Shown here one piece after another: positions 36,242-47,812 of a DNA stretch of 64,000 nucleotides. Within the stretch, counting starts at the first letter, position 1; the number at the start of each line of letters is the position of its first letter. The DNA lies in NCBI GenBank assembly GCA_019925795.1, contig CM034303.1:2852001-2916000 (forward strand). The letters are read 5' to 3'. The translations under genes were made by a program, and so were the position numbers. This stretch comes from Dendrobium chrysotoxum (taxonomy: Eukaryota; Streptophyta; Magnoliopsida; Asparagales; Orchidaceae). The notes under the pieces are model-generated. The model was not told the origin of the DNA. It ran no database searches and saw nothing but the letters and a program-made list of their open reading frames with translations.

Positions 36242-36339
36242 AGCTTCATGAGATCATTATTTTTTCGCTACTTTCAAGACTTTTTTGTGCTATAAAACTA
36301 TTATAGAAAATAGTAAGAAAACTATCTCAAACGAAGCCT
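36242..36339. mobile_element. Tourist-like MITE, copy 3
   Basis: Left end GCTTCATGAGATCAT, right end CTCAAACGAAGCC, core TTTTTGTGCTATAAAACTAT; flanked by TAA. It lies about 250 bp after the stop codon of gene 2. Confidence 0.72.
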
Positions 36340-37259
36340 AAGAGTCTTCTCAGATCATCACCACGCTGATGTTTGGATATTATTTCAAATTTACCTCTTG
36401 AGGGTTATAGTTGTAAGAAAATTGATGTCTGATTTTTTTATTAAAATAATAATAATAATAATATACACAATAGCTTAAAAAAATGCAATAACTTTTACAA
36501 GAACAATTTCGCAACCATAGTTCAATCAAACAAATATAGTAGTACATTATTCTGAGACAATTCCTATCAAAACATTGAAAAAAAAATTTATGTTGGGGGG
36601 TATTTGGTTATTTTCATCATGCATCATATAATATTATTTCTCAATAAAATTATTAGATAATATAATTATTTTTCTTTTATGATTGTATTTGTAATGACTA
36701 ATAGTTTAATCCTATTTGTTTAATAATTTGTGTTGAGAGATATAACAACTGGTGTAGAAAGTCAAATTGTTGTTGATCAATACATTCTATAGATTTATAA
36801 GAAGATGAAAGATATACTAAATTTTGAGAGTCTAATCAATTATTCTTGAATAAAAAGAGATATAAAATAAGATTTATTTTAATTTTTAGAGGCCAAGATC
36901 TCTCAAGAGAAAAAACTTTGAAGTGAAATAGGCAATGCAAGAATACTTTGAAAAAAAAAAATAATAAATCATTTTTTGTCCAAACAAAAGAGCCAGCTAG
37001 CTGCCCAATTTCTCTCCCATGATAGTCCAATTAACATAACCATTTATCCGCCCCTCTCGTCATTTCTCTTTGTGCCTAGATGCCCTCGCTACGATGCGGT
37101 TTATTACTAGCACGATGCCATCACTTGACCTGGTGCCTGCACATCACATCAACACCACCTGTGAATTCTACTTGCGTACAATGCCACCACCACGTTTGCT
37201 ACTTGCATGCCGTCGCATTCGTATATGCCTACCCTCTATACCCTCAAAAGAAAAGGTGG

Positions 37260-37425
37260 TTCCGCCTTTCTTTCTCAATGAATATGATGATCAAGAAAAG
37301 AAAGTGATGAGGCCAACGTTGTGAGGGACGAGATCTACTACTCCAAATTCAACTAAGTTTGTGATACCATTATTAGTTCTTACATCAAAAAGAAGAAAGA
37401 AATGGAGGCCCACCAAAAGAAGGCA
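37260..37425 (+). repeat. Dispersed repeat, copy related to 46505-46640
   Basis: The segments share AAAGTTATGATGCCAA-like, TACTCCAAAT-like, ATTATTTTCAATTCTTACAT-like and GCCCACCAAAA blocks in the same order, at roughly 70 percent identity by eye. Each lies several hundred bp left of a copy of the GACCC-type repeat. Confidence 0.6.
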
Positions 37426-38104
37426 CATTATTTACCCTTTTACAAATATAAGCATCAAATGAGCCACAATGTGCCGTTACTTTATGATAAGCTTTTGGTC
37501 ATTACTTCATTTAAACAATAGAAATCGATTTATCACTCTTTTATGAAATGCTTAGGATGGCTTTGAGATTAGATTATGGATTAATGAGTTTGCCACAAAT
37601 ATTTAGGGTTGAATATAGATTTGTTTTCTTTTAAAAATAGAGTTGGAGATGTTATAGGAAGATAATAAAATATTAGAAGATTATCATACAATTGCAAACT
37701 CATTTGGGAATAAACACAAGTTAATTTTATTCGTGATTAGTGAGTAGAAGGGCAGAGCTGTAGTGGGGCCCATCAGCACTACAACAACTCACCTATCAGC
37801 CCTTTTTTTTTTTCGAAACAAAAGTCTTGGAATCTAGTAAAATGAAATAATCTAATTAAATTTTGAAGGGTTTTGAAAATTTAGAGGTGTCAATAAATAA
37901 CCTGACCCACCAACCGAATCCAGGCCTAACCCAAAAAATTAGGGTTCAGGTTGACCCATTTAATAAATGGGTTCGGGTTCGAGTTCGAGTTCAGATCAAG
38001 CATTCTGACCTATTTATTAAATAGATTAGATTCGGGTTGACCTGCCAACCCGATTTCAACTAAAAAAATACTCATTTAATATTTTTTCTTAAATACTTCA
38101 AAAA

Positions 38105-38163
38105 TTTTACCAAACGCTTATATATATTTATTTGCATAAGGCATTGATCTCTCCCCAACACAG
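38105..38163 (+). promoter_or_regulatory. Flipped copy of the CYP94 core promoter
   Basis: Two 22-nt blocks (38105-38126 and 38142-38163) are identical to the reverse complement of 49424-49445 and 49390-49411. The first block contains the TATA box; the second covers the likely start region. The order and spacing (15 against 12 nt) are kept. The promoter points right, into the antisense strand of the adjacent CYP94 fragment. Confidence 0.8.
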
Positions 38164-38445
38164 TAGAAGGTGGTGAGTATGTGCTCGGCGTTGGAGGGAA
38201 TGGAGACGACGATGGTGTGGCAGGTGGCGAGGCCGGAGAGGGTGATGAGGTTCGATGGAGAGGCGGCAAGGACATCGGTGTACCAATGGAGGAGGCGGCG
38301 GCGGTGGTTGCGGTGGAAAGGGATGAGACAACCTATAAGAGGGTGGGATTGGGAGCTTTATGAGGGTGCTTTGGCAGCTGGAGATAGAAGCTTGCTTGAT
38401 GACCGGAGAACTTACTGATGTGATGAGAAATGCAGATAGAGAAAG
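38164..38445 (-). pseudogene. CYP94 P450 pseudogene fragment
   Basis: The minus strand encodes a degraded match to residues of about 34-111 of the intact gene at 47813-49336: PLIGCLIPFHRN, LLHWYTDVLAASPSN, and IPSNAEHILTTFY. A gap of about 60 bp removes the start codon and membrane anchor, and one in-frame stop is present. The match resumes in the 5' UTR (GCCGGAGAACTTA-like, near 38402) and runs to a GA-rich tract. Everything after the first ~80 codons is missing. The right edge abuts a truncated LTR at 38472. It cannot make a P450. Confidence 0.88.
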
Positions 38446-38471
38446 ATGGGCAGAGAGAGAGAGAGAGAGAT

Positions 38472-38913
38472 AACGCCCGTTGGCTATGTTCTATCCTCCA
38501 TCGTCTGTTAACTACGGTCCTCCCGACTTTCGTCGCCTATCAACTACAGTCCTCCTGACCTCTGTCGCCTGCCGACTAAGGTCTTTCCGACCAAATAAAT
38601 ATGTCTACATTGATTGCTATAATTCTCACCATGTAATGCATTCTATATGATGTATATTCATTACATCAAGCCAAGGCCTTCTCCCGAGGAAGGGCCTCAT
38701 TTGTAATCGACTGCAAACATTAGTGGATTCATTCAAACTGGGCTAGGCCCCGTGGTTTTCCCCCTTTTTCAGGGGTTTTCACGTAAAAACTCCTGGTGTC
38801 TCATATGAATGCAACACCCTCTCTCTTATCTGATTACGTGCTGGATCTTCGTACAATGCTAAGACATTAAGCTTTATATTTCTCTACCGCCGCGAATATT
38901 CCAGGACGCAACA
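38472..38913 (+). repeat. Truncated 5' LTR of the LARD-like element
   Basis: 442 bp equal in length to 44091-44532 and about 97 percent identical. The first 1030 bp of the LTR are absent; the left edge touches the CYP94 fragment. Confidence 0.9.
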
Positions 38914-38916
38914 GTT

Positions 38917-38934
38917 TGGCGCCGTCTGTGGGAA
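38917..38934 (+). other. Primer-binding site of the LARD-like element
   Basis: TGGCGCCGTCTGTGGGAA lies three bases after the LTR end. Similar sites are typical of plant gypsy elements primed by a tRNA of the Arg type (recalled, not checked). Confidence 0.75.
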
Positions 38935-39434
38935 CGTGGTTCCCAATTAGGGGCAACTATTGCTCCAATTTTAAAAAAAATTGCTCATGTCAACATCCTG
39001 ATATTAGCCATTACTGCATTAATTTCATAAGAATCAGATGCAAACTGGGGGCAACTTTTGCTCCAACCTAAAAAGATCGCTCGTGTTGACGTCCTAGCAT
39101 CAGCTATTGCTGCATCAATTTCATTGGAATTAAATGCAGACTGGGGGCGCAACCTTGACTACAACCGTGGTTACGAAGATTTGTCCAACTCTTCCAATAT
39201 CCAAGATAATATCTTAAGATCATACAGCTTCAAGCAAATGCAACAATGCTTCCAATAATTTTCAAGCTTTATACAGTCCCTAGTTGGACTTCTACTCTTT
39301 TGGTAAGGTCTTGATCTCGACCTTAAAAAGGTAATAACGGTATAAAGATAGATCATTCTTCATCCTTGATTTGGCATACACGTGGCATTTGCCCCTCCCA
39401 ATCAAGGCAAAATTGATCCCAGGGGGATCCAATT

Positions 39435-39705
39435 CGACCTCTTCCACACAGGTTAACGTCATCGAGCAAAGTCTCTGACATACAACCTCGGATAGGTCAT
39501 ACATCCTTGGTGGATTCTCTCGACCTCTTCCACACAGGTTAATATCATCGAGTAATGCCTCTGACATACAACCTCGAATAGGTCATACATCCTTAGTGGA
39601 TTCTCTCGATCTCTTCTACATAGGTTAACGTCATCGAGCAAAGTGCTCTGACATACAATCTTGGATAGGTCATACATCATTGGTGGATTCTCTCGACCTT
39701 TTTCA
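39435..39705 (+). repeat. 86-bp tandem repeats in the LARD-like leader
   Basis: Three copies of a unit start CGACCTCTTCCACACAGGTT, at 39435, 39521 and 39607, with the next boundary at 39694. Divergence between copies is about 10 percent by eye. Confidence 0.9.
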
Positions 39706-40124
39706 AGCTAATATAATTGGTGCATCACCTGACCAACTCTATCAAGCCAGTCAAATCCCACTAATATGGTTCATCTGACCTCTGTCGCATGACAATGGTC
39801 TTTACAACCTTTGACAGCTACGATCCTTTCAATCTTCATCGCCCGAATATGATCCTTTCGGCCTTCGTCTTCTAAAAAGGGTCTTTCCGACCTATGTCAC
39901 CAAACTAAAGTCTTTCCTGGCCTTCGCCGCTTACAGATTATGATCCTTCTGACCTCTGTCACTTGATAAAGAACTTTACGACAATGTTAGACTTTGTCAC
40001 ATCATTGGAACTCCCCTAGTAATTTCTCCTCAAAATTATTTCAACACAAAGAGGGGTCCTAGCCCAGGACCAGGGGAAGGCCTATACTGGAAGCAAGGAT
40101 GAAAGAAAGAATAGTGCTCTCCTA

Positions 40125-42700
40125 CCGTTAGATTTCTGCCTGACCTCCAAGTGATGTCGGCCTTCTGCCCGACCTCAATGTGACGTCAGTTTTGCATCTG
40201 ACTTCCGAGTGACGTCGATCTTCTGCCCGGCCTCCAAGTGATGTCGGTCTTCTGCCCGACCTCCAAGTGATGTCGGCCTTCTGGCCGGCCTCTAGGTGAC
40301 GCCGGTCTTGCACCTGACTTCCGAGTGACGTTGGTCTTCTGCTCGACCTCCAAGTGACGTCGGCCTTCTGCCCGGTCTCCATGTAATGTCGGTCTTGCAC
40401 TCGACTTTCGAGTAACAGCAGTCTTCTGTCCGACCTCCAAGTGACGTCGGCCTTCTGCCTGGCATCCATGTGACGCCGGTCTTACACCCGACTTTCGAGT
40501 TATGTTGGTCTTTTGCCCGACCTCCAAGTGACGTCGGCCTTCTGCCCGGTCTCCATGTAGCGCCAGTTTTGCACTCGACTTTCAAGTAACATCGGTCTTC
40601 TGCCTAACCTCCAAGTGACGTCGGCCTTCTACCCGGTCTCCATGTAACGCCGGTCTTGCACCCGACTTCCGAGTGACGTCGGCCTTCTACCCGGCCTCCA
40701 AGTGACGTCGGATTTCTGCCCGACCTCCAAGTGAAGTCGGCCTTCTACCCGGTCTCCATATAACGCCGGTCTTACACCCGACTTCTGAGTGACATCGGTC
40801 TTCCACCCGACCTCCAAGTGACGTCGGGCTTCTTCCCGGTCTCCATGTAACGCCAGTCTTGCACTCAACTTTCGAGTAACGTCGGCCTTTTGTCCGACCT
40901 CCAAGTGACGTCAGCCTTCTACCCGGCCTCCAAGTGACGCCGGTCTTCTGCCCGACCTCCAAGTGACGTCGGCTTTCTACTCGGCCTCCATGTAAGGTCG
41001 GTCTTGCACCCGACTTCCAGGTGACGTCGGTCTTCTGCCCGACCTCCAAGTGACATCGGTCTTCTGCCTGACCTCCAAGTGACATCGGCCTTTTGCCTGG
41101 CCTCCATGTAACGTTGGCCTTGCACCCGACTTCCGAGTGACATCGGTCTTCTGCCCAACCTCCAAGTGACGTCGGCCTTCTGTCCGGTCTCCATGTAACG
41201 CTGGTCTTGCACTCGACTTTCAAGTAACATCAGTCTTCTGCCCGACCTCCAAGTGACGTCGGCCTTCTACCTGGCCTCCATATGATGCTGGTCTTACACC
41301 TGACTTCTGAGTGATGTCGGTCTTCTGCCCGACCTCCAAGTGACGTCGGCCTTCTTCCCAGTCTCCATGTAACGCCAATCTTGCACTCGACTTTTGACTA
41401 ACGTCAGTCTTCTGCCCGACCTCGAAGTGACGTCGGCCTTCTACCCAATCTCCATGTAACGCCGGTCTTGCACCCGACTTTCGAGTGACGTCGGCCTTCT
41501 GCCCGACCTCCAAGTTACGCCGGACTTCTGCCCGACCTCCAAGTGAAGTCGGCCTTCTACCCGGTCTCTATGTAACGCCGATCTTGCACCCAACTTCCGA
41601 GTGACGTCGGTCTTCTGCCCGACCTCCAAGTAACATCGGCCTTCTGCCCGGTCTCCATGTAACGTCGGTCTTCTGTCCGACCTCCGAGTGATGTCAGCCT
41701 TCTGCCATGCCTTCAAGTGACGCCGGTCTTCTGCCCGACCTCCAAGTGACGTCGTCCTTCTGCCCGGCCTCCATGTAATGTCGGTCTTGCACCCGACTTT
41801 CGAGTGACATCGGTCTTCTGCCCGACCTCCAAGTGACGTTGGCCTTCTGCTCGATCTCCATGTAACGCTGGTCTTGCACTCGACTTTCGAGTAACGTCGG
41901 TCTTCTGCCCGACCTCCAAGTGATGTCGGCCTTCTGCTCGGCCTCCATGTGACGTCGGTCTTACACCCGACTTCTGAGTGACGTCGGTCTTTTGCTCGAC
42001 CTCCAAGTGACGTCGGCCTTTTGCCCGGTCTCCGTATAACGCCAGTCTTGCACTCGACTTTCGAGTAACGTCGGTCTTCTGCTCGACCTCCAAGTGACGT
42101 CAGCCTTCTACCCGGTCTCCATATAACGTCGGTCTTGCACCCGACTTCTGAGTGACGTCGGCCTTCTGCCCGGCCTCCAAGTGACGCCAGACTTCTGCCC
42201 GACCTCCAAGTGATGTCAGCCTTCTACCCGGTCTCCATGTAACGCCGGTCTTGCACCCGACTTTCGAGTGACGTCGGTCTTTGGCCCGACCTCCAAGTGA
42301 CGTCGGCCTTCTGCCCGGTCTCCATGTAACACCAGTCTTGCACTCGACTTTCGAGTAACATCGATCTTCTGTCCGACCTCCAAGTGACGTTAGCCTTCTG
42401 CCCGGCCTCCAAGTGACGCCGGTCTTCTGCCCGACCTCCAACTGACGTCGGCCTTCTACCTGGTTTTCATGTAACGCCGGTCTTGCACCCGACTTTTGAG
42501 TGACGTCGGTCTTCTGCCCGACCTCCAAGTGACATCAGCCTTCTGCCCGGTCTCCATGTAACACTGATCTTGTACTCGACTTTCGAGTAACGTCGGTCTT
42601 CTGCCCGACCTTCAAGTGACGTCGGCCTTCTGCCCGGCCTCCATGTGATGCCTGTCTTGCACCCAACTTCTGAGTGACGTCGGACTTCTGCCTGATGTCG
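40125..42700 (-). repeat. 2.6-kb array of 29-bp repeats with an 87-bp higher-order period
   Basis: On the plus strand, three monomer types alternate: GACGTCGGTCTTCTGCCCGA.. (29), GACGTCGGCCTTCTGCCCGG.. (30) and ACGCCGGTCTTGCACCCGAC.. (28). Together they make about 87 bp, repeated about 29 times, with some units shuffled. Because 29 is not a multiple of three, the minus strand stays open over long stretches in all frames, giving overlapping peptides with motifs such as EVGQKTDVTRKSGARP. I regard these as by-products of the repeat, not genes. Confidence 0.92.
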
Positions 42701-43045
42701 AGCTTCCTCCTGTTGCTAGACCTCTTCCCATCGCAGGACTTTCATCGGAATTCTCCCCGACACCGAACTTCCTCTCGTTACTAGACTTCTGCCCATCATG
42801 GGACTTTCGTCAGACTTCTACCCGACGCCGAGCTCCCTCCAGTCACTGGACTTCTTCTCGACGTCGGACTTCTGCCGACTAACGTCGGACCTTCGCAAGA
42901 TCTTTTGAAGAAGGAGGAGAAAGCTCCTACTCAGTGAGGGGCCCTAGGGCTGAACAGGAGATACTCATCTGAACAAAGCTAGGGGAAAGCCTCATCTTGA
43001 GAAAGAAGAAAAGAGAGGGGGAGATTTTGCAAGCTTCGACATCTG

Positions 43046-43060
43046 AAAACAGGGGGCAAC
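43046..43060 (+). other. Polypurine tract of the LARD-like element
   Basis: GAAAACAGGGGGCAAC precedes the LTR start TGATATGTC at 43061. This fixes the 3' LTR boundary. Confidence 0.7.
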
Positions 43061-44532
43061 TGATATGTCACCAAAAAATATTCTCGATCAAAGCACGAAT
43101 CTTGAAGCAAAAATGAGTTGAAAGCTTCCGAAATTAAATCGGGGACCATCCAAACTCTGATTTCAGCAAACTTATAGTCGAACTGATCGTCTCGGAAACA
43201 CAAACACAATGACACCAAAATCAACCCAATCCGAGCCCAAATGAGTCCAAATCAAAGACTCGAAGCACTTTTGGAAGGATCAAACTACAATTTGGGTTAC
43301 CAAATGGTCTCCAATCGTAACATGCTTATAGTCAAATCGAGCGGCTCGACGAGTCGAATACAACGAGCCTGAGATCATCAAATTCTGATATCATTAACAT
43401 AGTAAAGGCCCATTAAATGATGCATGATCGTATGAATCAAGATCGGCCGTCCATCCGAACCACTCTCAATTTACCATTGATCTTCCACTTATTTACAAGC
43501 CATGACACTCAAGAATTCTATAAATAGAACCACATTTTCTCTTGAAAAGGGGGGATCGAAGCCAAGAGAGAAGAAGGAAGAGAAGGAAGAAAGCTCAAGC
43601 CGCTAGCTCCTACTCGACCACCGCCGGAATTCTACCGCACCACCGCCGGGTCATGCTGCACCACCGTCGAACCACCAAGGGATGCCGGAGTTCTATCGAA
43701 CCACTGTCAGACCATCAAAGGACGTCGAAGTGCCACCCGAAGCCGGAGTGCTCCTTGATGCTGAAGTGCCACTGCCGAACTACCGCCTGACACAAGAGTG
43801 CTGTCAGACCACAACCTGACATCCTAAGCTCCACCGGACCACCGCTTGACGCCCTGAGTTTCGTCGGACCACCATCTGAGGCTCAGACTTTGGCTGGACC
43901 ACCACCTAATGCCCTTCAACTACGGTCCTTTTGATCTCCAACTACGATCCTTCCAACCTCTGTCGCCCGACCAACTAAGGTCCTCATGACCTCCATCGCC
44001 TGCCGACTACGGGCCTTCCGATTTCCAACACCGGTCAACTATGGTCTTTCCGACCCCCTTTGCCTGCCAACTATGGTCCTTCCGACCTACAACGCCCGTT
44101 GGCTATGTTCTATCCTCCATTGTCTGTTAACTACGGTCCTCCCGACCTTCATCGCCTATCAATTACAGTCCTCTCGACCTCTGTCGCCTGCCGACTAAGG
44201 TCTTTCCGACCAAACAAATATGTCTACATTGATTGCTATAATTCCCACCATGTAATGCATTCTATATGATGTATATTCATTACATCAAGCCAAGGCCTTC
44301 TCCCGAGGAAGGGCCTCATTTGTAATCAACTGCAAACATTAGTGGATTCATTCAAACTGGGCTAGGCCCCGTTGTTTTCCCCCTTTTTCAGGGGTTTTCA
44401 CGTAAAAACTCATGGTGTCTCATATGAATGCAACACCCTCTCTCTTATCTGATTACGTACTGGATCTTCGTACAATGCTAAGACATTAAGCTTTATATTT
44501 CTCTACCACCGCGAATATTCCAGGACGCAACA
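43061..44532 (+). repeat. Full 3' LTR of the LARD-like element (1.47 kb)
   Basis: It starts TGATATGTC and ends GACGCAACA. A degenerate repeat of about 32 bp (ACTACGGTCCTTCCGACC type) covers 43910-44215. An open frame at 43542-43790 is basic and low-complexity and is not considered a gene. Confidence 0.88.
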
Positions 44533-44633
<101 letters not shown>

Positions 44634-44911
44634 TTAAGCTATTTGATTAAAAATAAGAAAATATACCCACAAGTAAAAAAAAACTAGAGAAAAATATATT
44701 AAATGGATCATTTTCGGATTAAAAATAGGTTTGCGGGCTAACTAGAACCTGATCGGTTTAATGAATAGGTCGAAAATTCAAAGGCGAACTCGACTGGTAT
44801 AATAAATGAATTGAAAAACCCAACCTGAACCCAACTCGTTTATTAAATCGGTCAACCTAAACTTGAATTTTCGGGTTGGGTTGGCAGGTCGGGTCATTTA
44901 TTGACACCCCT

Positions 44912-46504
44912 AAGTATAACTATCTCTAACATGGCTTCCTACTCTACGATGAATGCCTTATACAAGACTTTGAGGTCTAGTGGCTTGGGAGAGTCGTCAG
45001 GATCTAGCATGTAGGTAGAGTTTGTGAAGGCAAGTCTCTAGGAACAAGAGGCGAGTACTCTTAGGGTATGAGGGGTGAATACTTTTGGGTCAAAGTAACT
45101 ATGAGCTAGGGGTAAGTTCGATTTGTGAAGTTGTATTAATCGACTTTTGAGTTGTGTGCTTCCTATAGCTTGATCATGAATGTCTTTTGTCGCAACCCAA
45201 CCCGACCAGGATAGGGTCCTATCTTATTAAGCTGTGACAGACAAATCCTAAGATCAAGTTTTAGAATTTGTTTCAGATTTTCTGTCAATATTTATTGAAA
45301 TAAACTACAGATTACAGAGCTATTAAAACATCCAAATACTGAAAATAAGCTCATCCACCAGGGGCTTTCACATCTGTGATAGGTGGATAGCCATGATTAT
45401 GAATAGCTGCCGTGGGTGAGTGGGTTTTGTTTACGTGAGTTATCCTCATGATGTAGACTAGTCTAGGTGATTAATTTAGAGGAGCTCTCGTCATTGATGA
45501 TTGCACCTTTCATTTGCTTTTGAAGGGCAAATCTAAAAGCTATGATGTCTGTAGGAGAGAATGGTTGCTTGCTCATGGGCTAATTTCAACTGCTGCTCTA
45601 TGGAACTACACTTCTTTTGGGCAAGTGCCACTTTTACTATGTGATCCTACTGATCAAGCTCCTTGACAGGAAGCTATTTAGATAAATATGAGTTACTTAC
45701 ATTGACATTGACATGTATAACTATACAATTGCTATTATTGAATGGGATGATAGAATTGGAGAAGCCCAAGTTTTTAAGACCTTGATCAATGGATTATTTG
45801 ATATAAGACAAGCTCTTCCTCATTGTTTTTAGCATAATTTTTTATCATTGTATGTTAAATTTGAGTCCCATCAAATCTTACAAAAATAAATATTTTTATT
45901 ATTTTAAGAATTCTGTGTTATTTGATAATTTTAAAAACTAATAAGTTTTTACAATTTACAATTAATTTAACATTGATAAAAAAAACACAAATAATAATAA
46001 TACATAATCTAATATAGATTGATAAAACTGAATAAAAAGAATAGTTGATCAAAAAATAAATTGATTTATATATTGAATATTTAAAATTATATTTAAGATA
46101 TATGTAAGTTTTTTAATAAATACTTTTGGGTCATTCGGTCGTGCAAATCAAAATTAAAAATAGTTTTGAGCTTAAGTGAAGTATTTCAAATCGAATCAAA
46201 TCAATTTTTAGTCAACTCAAATTTAAGAGAAATTATATATTTTATTATTATTATTTTTAATAGCTATTATTGCATTTCTACTTTTTTTTTGATAATTTTA
46301 ACCTTCAAATTGATAATTGAAAGTTTTAATTGTCGCACCAACAGTCCAAATTATGAGTATTTTAATTTGAATGAAACTTTTTTATATAATTTACCAAAAA
46401 AATTTAAATAGTGGGCTTATTTCTTCAATGTTAGATATTACGTACATATCATATAAAATCAAATTTTCATAAAAAAATATTTTTTTTTAATTTTTGTTTC
46501 ATTA
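44912..46504 (+). other. Intergenic, nothing recognised
   Basis: Contains no open frame with a known domain. The part from 45830 to 46500 is very AT-rich. Confidence 0.4.
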
Positions 46505-47021
46505 ATGAAAATGAAGAGAGGAAAGTTATGATGCCAATGCTAAGAAGGATGGGATATGCTCCTCCAAATATGGCTTAGTTTGTCTCATTATTTTCAATTC
46601 TTACATGAAAAAGCAAAAAATTTATGAGCCCACCAAAAAGAGGATCATATAGATGTTGCATTAAATATTTGTGGAGTTCATTATTGATCAATCTTATCCT
46701 TTCTTGCAATTTAGATGTTGATAGCTCTCCTTTTCCTCTTCTTTCCTCATCAATGTGTGGAAAGAACAACTAATTTTGGCATATCATTCAAATCTTACAT
46801 AAATTGCTAAGCTATGAAAAAATTGCATCAAATGAAAATTTGATGATAAAATATGTATGTAAATCCCCCTATTTTGAATCATCACATTTATTGTATGGCT
46901 ACTTTCTATTTGATTTAGGAGAAGACAAATTTTAGTTTGCCATTGAGAAAAAAATGGCCAAACACTATGAAGAAGCATATTAGTGAACCTAATAAAAACA
47001 TCTATGTTGTAGAGTAGAGGT
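46505..47021 (+). other. Intergenic with a dispersed repeat
   Basis: 46505-46640 is the partner of 37260-37425. The remainder is AT-rich and unassigned. Confidence 0.45.
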
Positions 47022-47436
47022 GTTGATATATGACCCAACCTAAACTTTACCTAAAAATTCGAGTTCATATTTACCTGTTTAATAAACGGATTGGATTCGG
47101 GTTAGATTTTTTGACCCGTTTTTAAATAGGCTAGGTTTAAGTTGGTCAGCAAACCCACTTTTGACCAAAAAAATGACATGTTTAATTTCTTTCTCTTTAA
47201 AATTTTTTTATTTGTGGATATAATCTTCTTATTTTTTATTCAAAATCCAAAACGTTACAGTTAATAAATTATAAAAAAATTATTAAAATGGATTAACAGG
47301 TCAAATTTGAGCCATACTTTTTTTTGCAGATTGCTAGTGAGTCAGATTCAGGTTGATTTTTTTTACTCGTTTATTAGATTGGTCAGTTTGAATTGATTAG
47401 ATTTAGGCCCCAACCCGTCAACCAGCTTTGACACCC
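47022..47436. mobile_element. GGGTT/GACCC-type element, copy B
   Basis: The left end GAGGTGTTGATATATGACCC and the right end CAGCTTTGACACCCCT match the termini of copy A, with many substitutions. The AT-rich middle is of the same type. It lies about 380 bp beyond the stop codon of the P450 gene. Confidence 0.72.
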
Positions 47437-47812
47437 CTGACTGAGGGGAGGAGTCGGTAATCACAATTGAAAAGACTTAGGCCGGATGAATTGGGCGACT
47501 AGAGCATAGAAGAATATTTTATTTGATATTTACTATCATTCTAGATGACATATCGTAAATTAAAGGATAAGTTATCATACCATGCAACTTTTTTATAGCT
47601 ATATTTTCAACATAATTTTCAAATAACCTTATTTAGCATGATAGTATAGAGTCCAACAATGATATTTATAATATCTATCAAAAAAAAAAAAAATATAAAT
47701 AAGAATATTTTTATAGAGCGCAACACATAATAATATTTATAGGCATCTTCTTTTCTTCCAACCTTACATTATAAAATAAAACAAAAATATATTTTACAAA
47801 TAGAATAAGAAA

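Larger units (their letters stand above)
35997..37883 (+). other. Intergenic region after gene 2
   Basis: It holds the 3' UTR of gene 2, MITE copy 3, and a short AAT microsatellite near 36453-36470. A stretch at about 37260-37425 resembles 46505-46640. No gene is recognised. Confidence 0.5.
38472..44532 (+). mobile_element. Non-coding LTR retrotransposon (LARD-like) with tandem arrays
   Basis: A 5' LTR missing about 1.03 kb (38472-38913) is followed by a primer-binding site. A 4.15-kb interior without gag or pol follows, then a polypurine tract and a full 3' LTR (43061-44532). The interior holds 86-bp repeats and a 2.6-kb array of 29-bp repeats. The shared 442 bp of the LTRs differ at about 13 sites by eye, so insertion is fairly recent. 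It must have moved using proteins of another element. Confidence 0.88.

Noticed and set aside
40125..42700. Many overlapping minus-strand open frames of 60-178 codons
   Set aside because: They follow from a 29-bp repeat lacking stop codons. Frames shift at each unit, there is no common start, and the region is inside a retrotransposon interior.
40125..42700. CRISPR-like look of regular 29-bp repeats
   Set aside because: There are no unique spacers, since adjacent monomers are all related. The DNA is plant nuclear and no cas-like gene is present.
43542..43790. 82-codon basic frame in the 3' LTR
   Set aside because: Repetitive Arg/His/Ser composition within an LTR, and the 5' LTR remnant lacks this part, so it cannot be compared.
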